Positions 61,194 through 64,000 of a stretch of DNA of 64,000 bases are shown here, piece after piece. The notes beneath the pieces were generated by a model that was not told the origin of the DNA, did no database searches, and was given only the letters and a program-made list of their open reading frames with translations. Position numbers and translations under genes: made by a program. Numbering within the stretch: the stretch's first letter is position 1; the number at the start of each line of letters is the position of its first letter. Where the stretch lies: contig NZ_JAFEVL010000045.1 in the NCBI RefSeq assembly GCF_016901135.1, forward strand, positions 62,001 through 126,000. The letters are read 5' to 3'. This DNA is from Martinezella lusitana (GTDB lineage Bacteria > Pseudomonadota > Alphaproteobacteria > Rhizobiales > Rhizobiaceae).

Positions 61194-61943
61194 ATGTCTG
61201 ACAGAACCAACAGCAAGCCCGAAACGGGCGCTTTCTTTGCCCGCGACCGCGCCTGGCATCCGCCGGCCTTTGCGCCAGGCTACAAGACCTCGGTGCTGCG
61301 CTCGCCGCAGCGTGCGTTGCTCTCGCTCGACGGCACGATCTCCGAAATCACCGGGCCGGTCTTCGGCCATTCCATCCTGGGCGAGCTGGACAACGACCTG
61401 ATCCATAATTTCGCCACGCCCGGCGAAAGCGCGATCGGCGAACGCATCATCGTGCATGGCCGCGTGCTCGACGAGCGCGGCCGGCCGGTGCCGGGTGTGC
61501 TGCTCGAATTCTGGCAGGCCAATGCCGGCGGGCGCTATCGCCATAAGAAGGAAAGCTATCTTGCCGCCATCGATCCGAATTTCGGCGGCTGCGGCCGCGG
61601 GATCACCGATGAGGATGGCCACTACGCCTTCCGGACCATTCGTCCCGGCGCATATCCCTGGCCGAACGGCGTCAATGACTGGCGCCCGGCGCATATCCAT
61701 TTCTCCGTCTTCGGCCATGGCTTTGCCCAGCGACTGATTACGCAGATGTATTTCGAGGGCGATCCGATGATCTGGAAATGTCCGATCGTTGGCACGATCC
61801 CCGACAAACAGGCGATCGAGCAGCTGATCGCGCCGCTCGACTGGGGCAACACGATCCCGATGGATGCTCGCGCCTATAAATTCGATATCGTGCTGCGCGG
61901 TCGTCGGTCGACCCTGTTCGAAAACCGGCTGGAGGGCAATTGA
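61194..61943 (+). CDS. pcaH: protocatechuate 3,4-dioxygenase beta subunit
   Basis: A protein of 249 residues, the iron-carrying subunit of the ring-cleaving intradiol dioxygenase. The Fe(III) ligands can be followed as the Tyr of RYRHKKESYLAAIDPNFGG, the Tyr of AYPWPNGVNDWRP, and the two His of PAHIHFSVFG. It makes 3-carboxy-cis,cis-muconate from protocatechuate and oxygen. The stop overlaps the pcaG start (TGATG), so the subunits are made in equal amounts. Confidence 0.96.
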   Translation: MSDRTNSKPETGAFFARDRAWHPPAFAPGYKTSVLRSPQRALLSLDGTISEITGPVFGHSILGELDNDLIHNFATPGESAIGERIIVHGRVLDERGRPVPGVLLEFWQANAGGRYRHKKESYLAAIDPNFGGCGRGITDEDGHYAFRTIRPGAYPWPNGVNDWRPAHIHFSVFGHGFAQRLITQMYFEGDPMIWKCPIVGTIPDKQAIEQLIAPLDWGNTIPMDARAYKFDIVLRGRRSTLFENRLEGN

Positions 61944-62557
61944 TGGTACAGGAACTGGGCTATCTGAAGGAAACGCCGTCGCAGACGGCCGGCCCTTACG
62001 TTCATATCGGCCTCACGCCGAATTACAGCGAAATCGGCGGCGTCTATGACGCGGATCTCGGTGCCTCCATGGTCAATGACAAGACGCATGGCGAGCGCAT
62101 CACGGTAACCGGCCGCATTCTCGATGGCGCCGGTGGGCTGGTCAGGGATGCCGTCATCGAGATCTGGCAGGCCGATAGCGCCGGACTTTACAACAGTCCC
62201 GCGGAACTGCGCGGCACAGCCGATCCCAATTTCACCGGCTGGGGCCGTTGTCCGACGAATTCGGACGATGGGATTTTCCGCTTCGAAACGATCAAGCCCG
62301 GTCGCGTTCCCTTCAAGGACGGCCGCAAGATGGCGCCGCACATCACCGTCTGGATCGTGGCGCGCGGCATCAATATCGGCCTGCATACGCGGATGTATTT
62401 TCCCGAAGAGACGAGCGCTAATGCCGAGGATCCGCTGCTTGCCCGCATCGAACATAGGGATCGTCTGGCAACGCTCATCGCCACCAAGGAAGGCTCCGTC
62501 TATACCTTCGATGTGCATTTGCAGGGAGACAGGGAAACTGTTTTCCTCGATATATAG
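61943..62557 (+). CDS. pcaG: protocatechuate 3,4-dioxygenase alpha subunit
   Basis: A protein of 204 residues. The N terminus LKETPSQTAGPYVHIGL is the hallmark of the alpha subunit. The intradiol fold repeats the pattern of PcaH (IEIWQADSAGLYNSP; APHITVWIVARGI), but the second His and the tyrosine iron ligands are missing, as expected, since iron is held by PcaH. ATG 61943 shares two bases with the pcaH stop; the TTG at 61940 is not needed. Confidence 0.95.
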   Translation: MVQELGYLKETPSQTAGPYVHIGLTPNYSEIGGVYDADLGASMVNDKTHGERITVTGRILDGAGGLVRDAVIEIWQADSAGLYNSPAELRGTADPNFTGWGRCPTNSDDGIFRFETIKPGRVPFKDGRKMAPHITVWIVARGINIGLHTRMYFPEETSANAEDPLLARIEHRDRLATLIATKEGSVYTFDVHLQGDRETVFLDI

Positions 62558-62560
62558 GCC

Positions 62561-63610
62561 ATGAGCACTTCCGCCTTCGATCATCCATACCTGTCCGGCC
62601 TCCTCGGTGACGCGGAGGTCTCAAGCTATTTTTCGGCCAAAGCAGATATCCGCGCCATGCTCGACTTCGAAGCGGCGCTTGCCAGGGTCGAGGTACAGCA
62701 CGGGGTGATCCCGCAGGCATCCGCGCAGCGCATCGGAGAGGTGTGTGCCAGTTTCGAGCCGGATTTGCAGAGCCTGAAGACGGCAACGGCAACGGACGGG
62801 GTCGTCGTTCCGGATCTCGTCAGGCAATTGCGTAAGGCAGTCGGCGAGGATGCCGGCAGCCATGTCCATTTCGGCGCCACCAGTCAGGACCTTGTCGATA
62901 CCAGTCTGATGATGCGCCTCAAGGCGGTGGCCTTCCTGTTGAGCGGTCGTCTTTTCGCCGTGTCGGCGGGGCTTCAAAGGCTCGACGATCAGTTCGGTTC
63001 GAACAGGCTCATGGGCCGCACCCGCATGCAGGCCGCGATCGCCATCACCGTATCCGACCGGCTGCGCGCCTGGCGCCATCCGCTCGAGCAATATCGGGAC
63101 CGGCTGACGCAGGAGACCTTTGCCCTGCAATTCGGCGGTGCGGCCGGCACGCTGGAAAAGTTCGGGCCGAACGCAGCCGAGATCCGGGCCGCATTGGCGC
63201 AGGCGCTCGGTTTGACGGATGAGCCTCAATGGCAGAGCCAGCGCGGGCGCATCGCCGAACTCGCGGGGCTGCTTTCGATGATCTCGGGCAGTGTCGGCAA
63301 GATGGGGCAGGATATCGCTCTTCTGGCACAGGCTGGAGATGAGATCGAGCTTGCAGGTGGCGGCGGTTCTTCCGCCATGCCGCACAAGCAGAATCCGGTT
63401 GCGGCGGAGACGCTGGTGACGCTCGCTCGCTTCAACGCCGTCCAACTGTCAGGCATCCATCAGTCCCTCGTTCACGAACAGGAACGTTCGGGGGCCGCCT
63501 GGACGCTGGAATGGCTTCTGTTGCCGCAGATGGTGGTGGCGACGGCTGCGTCGCTGCGCCACGCGCTGGAGCTGATCGGTATGATCAAGCGGTTGGGGAC
63601 GGTAGCCTGA
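62561..63610 (+). CDS. pcaB: 3-carboxy-cis,cis-muconate cycloisomerase
   Basis: A protein of 349 residues of the fumarase/aspartase superfamily that lactonises 3-carboxymuconate to 4-carboxymuconolactone. The superfamily signature is GSSAMPHKQNP near residue 270, and the other active-site stretch is HFGATSQDLVDTSLMM. It is about 100 residues shorter than the Pseudomonas enzyme; the short form is the one common in rhizobia. It is the last gene of pcaDCHGB and ends 148 bases before the transporter gene. Confidence 0.93.
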   Translation: MSTSAFDHPYLSGLLGDAEVSSYFSAKADIRAMLDFEAALARVEVQHGVIPQASAQRIGEVCASFEPDLQSLKTATATDGVVVPDLVRQLRKAVGEDAGSHVHFGATSQDLVDTSLMMRLKAVAFLLSGRLFAVSAGLQRLDDQFGSNRLMGRTRMQAAIAITVSDRLRAWRHPLEQYRDRLTQETFALQFGGAAGTLEKFGPNAAEIRAALAQALGLTDEPQWQSQRGRIAELAGLLSMISGSVGKMGQDIALLAQAGDEIELAGGGGSSAMPHKQNPVAAETLVTLARFNAVQLSGIHQSLVHEQERSGAAWTLEWLLLPQMVVATAASLRHALELIGMIKRLGTVA

Positions 63611-63630
63611 ACAAAATATCGGCCTAAGTC

Positions 63631-63646
63631 ATAACCCATGAATTAT
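63631..63646. promoter_or_regulatory. second PcaQ-like box, upstream of the ABC transporter gene
   Basis: ATAACC-CATG-AATTAT has the same left half-site and spacing as the pcaD box. It is overlapped by a perfect AACCCAT/ATGGGTT inverted repeat (63633-63651). It lies 113-128 bases before the substrate-binding gene. In Sinorhizobium meliloti, PcaQ is known to control a protocatechuate ABC importer. Confidence 0.65.
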
Positions 63647-63758
63647 GGGTTGAAGCATTTATTTCATTTTACATTACCATTTCCTATGAGAAATTGGCGA
63701 TGATCGAGAATTGAAGATCAGGTGCGGTTCGGAATCCGGGCTGCCGGGAGGAGAAAGA

Positions 63759-64000
63759 ATGAAACGGTTTATCTTGGCCGCGATTGCGGCCGCTGCCCTT
63801 GGCGGCGCTGCCTATGCTGATACCGTCAAGGTCGGGGTCATCGGACCCTTTTCGGGGCCGTTTGCGCTGCAGGGCAAGAATTTCAAGGCCGGCATCGATG
63901 CCTACATGGCTGTCAATGGCAAGAAGGTCGGCAATGACGAGGTGGAAGTGATCTACCGCGACGTGCCGCAGGCCGACCCCGCACAGTCGAAGGCGCTGGC
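63759..64000 (+). CDS. pcaM: ABC transporter substrate-binding protein, probably protocatechuate uptake (5' part)
   Basis: The first 80 residues are present; the gene runs out of the window. Residues 1-21 are a signal peptide (MKRFILAAIAAAALGGAAYA). The mature start VKVGVIGPFSGPFALQGKNF is that of type 1 Leu/Ile/Val-like binding proteins (Peripla_BP_6). GGGAGGAG stands about seven bases before ATG 63759. Position after pcaB and a PcaQ-like box point to the PcaM component of the protocatechuate importer described in Sinorhizobium. The specificity itself cannot be seen. Confidence 0.78.
   Translation, partial: MKRFILAAIAAAALGGAAYADTVKVGVIGPFSGPFALQGKNFKAGIDAYMAVNGKKVGNDEVEVIYRDVPQADPAQSKAL

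Overview
The window is about 60% G+C and has the gene content of an alphaproteobacterium of the Rhizobiaceae (Rhizobium/Agrobacterium type). The main evidence is the pcaDCHGB operon next to a divergent LysR gene (pcaQ), with an ATAACC-type PcaQ box, and the presence of DUF1127, DUF2325 and DUF1344 proteins typical of that family. The many regulator-plus-target pairs, MFS pumps and two-component systems suggest an accessory replicon (chromid or megaplasmid) or a flexible chromosomal region. I saw no tRNA, rRNA, IS element, prophage or CRISPR array.

Layout. 0-7.5 kb: a RibD-type reductase end, an SDR oxidoreductase divergent from a GlxA-type regulator, a membrane diguanylate cyclase, a DUF1344 periplasmic protein, a response regulator/histidine kinase pair, and a small secreted protein with a DUF347 membrane protein. 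7.5-17.7 kb: a structured RNA with an intrinsic terminator ahead of a Bcr/CflA-type pump; a leftward MarR-headed operon (marR, isochorismatase-like, small membrane protein, MFS pump); an AraC regulator divergent from a phytanoyl-CoA dioxygenase-like gene; a LysR regulator divergent from a methyltransferase and a PNPOx-like oxidase; and a DUF2325 gene behind a large inverted repeat. 17.8-28.8 kb: a periplasmic MsrB with its probable electron donor DipZ, a Nudix hydrolase, a Tat-type flavodoxin, an RND efflux adaptor/pump pair, and a second two-component system. 28.8-36.2 kb: a three-subunit molybdenum hydroxylase with a tri-haem cytochrome, an alpha/beta hydrolase, an M20 dipeptidase and a CDP-diacylglycerol diphosphatase. 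36.4-42.1 kb: a worn stretch with three gene remnants, an NmrA/LysR pair and an MHS-type transporter with a large insertion. 42.1-52.5 kb: a methyltransferase/kinase pair, an MFS gene, a B12-radical SAM protein resembling HpnP, a short locus with a perfect 18-bp palindrome and a 31-codon ORF, DUF1127, a methyltransferase of the extracellular-factor type divergent from a GGDEF-EAL protein, a SnoaL-like protein and an OFA-type transporter.

52.8-64 kb is a complete island for 4-hydroxybenzoate/protocatechuate breakdown. PobA makes protocatechuate, PcaHG opens the ring, PcaB, PcaC and PcaD lead to 3-oxoadipate, and PcaIJ and PcaF finish at succinyl-CoA and acetyl-CoA. Each step block has its own regulator from a different family: PobR (AraC), PcaQ (LysR) and PcaR (IclR). 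The window ends inside the substrate-binding gene of an ABC importer preceded by a second PcaQ-like box, so uptake and ring cleavage are probably induced together.

The points most worth checking are the structured RNA at 7.8 kb, the palindrome/small-ORF locus at 46.8-47.1 kb, the Met-rich linker of DipZ beside the periplasmic MsrB, and the terminator-like hairpin inside the last codons of the histidine kinase at 4.2 kb. I did not find anything that I can defend as a wholly new multi-gene system.
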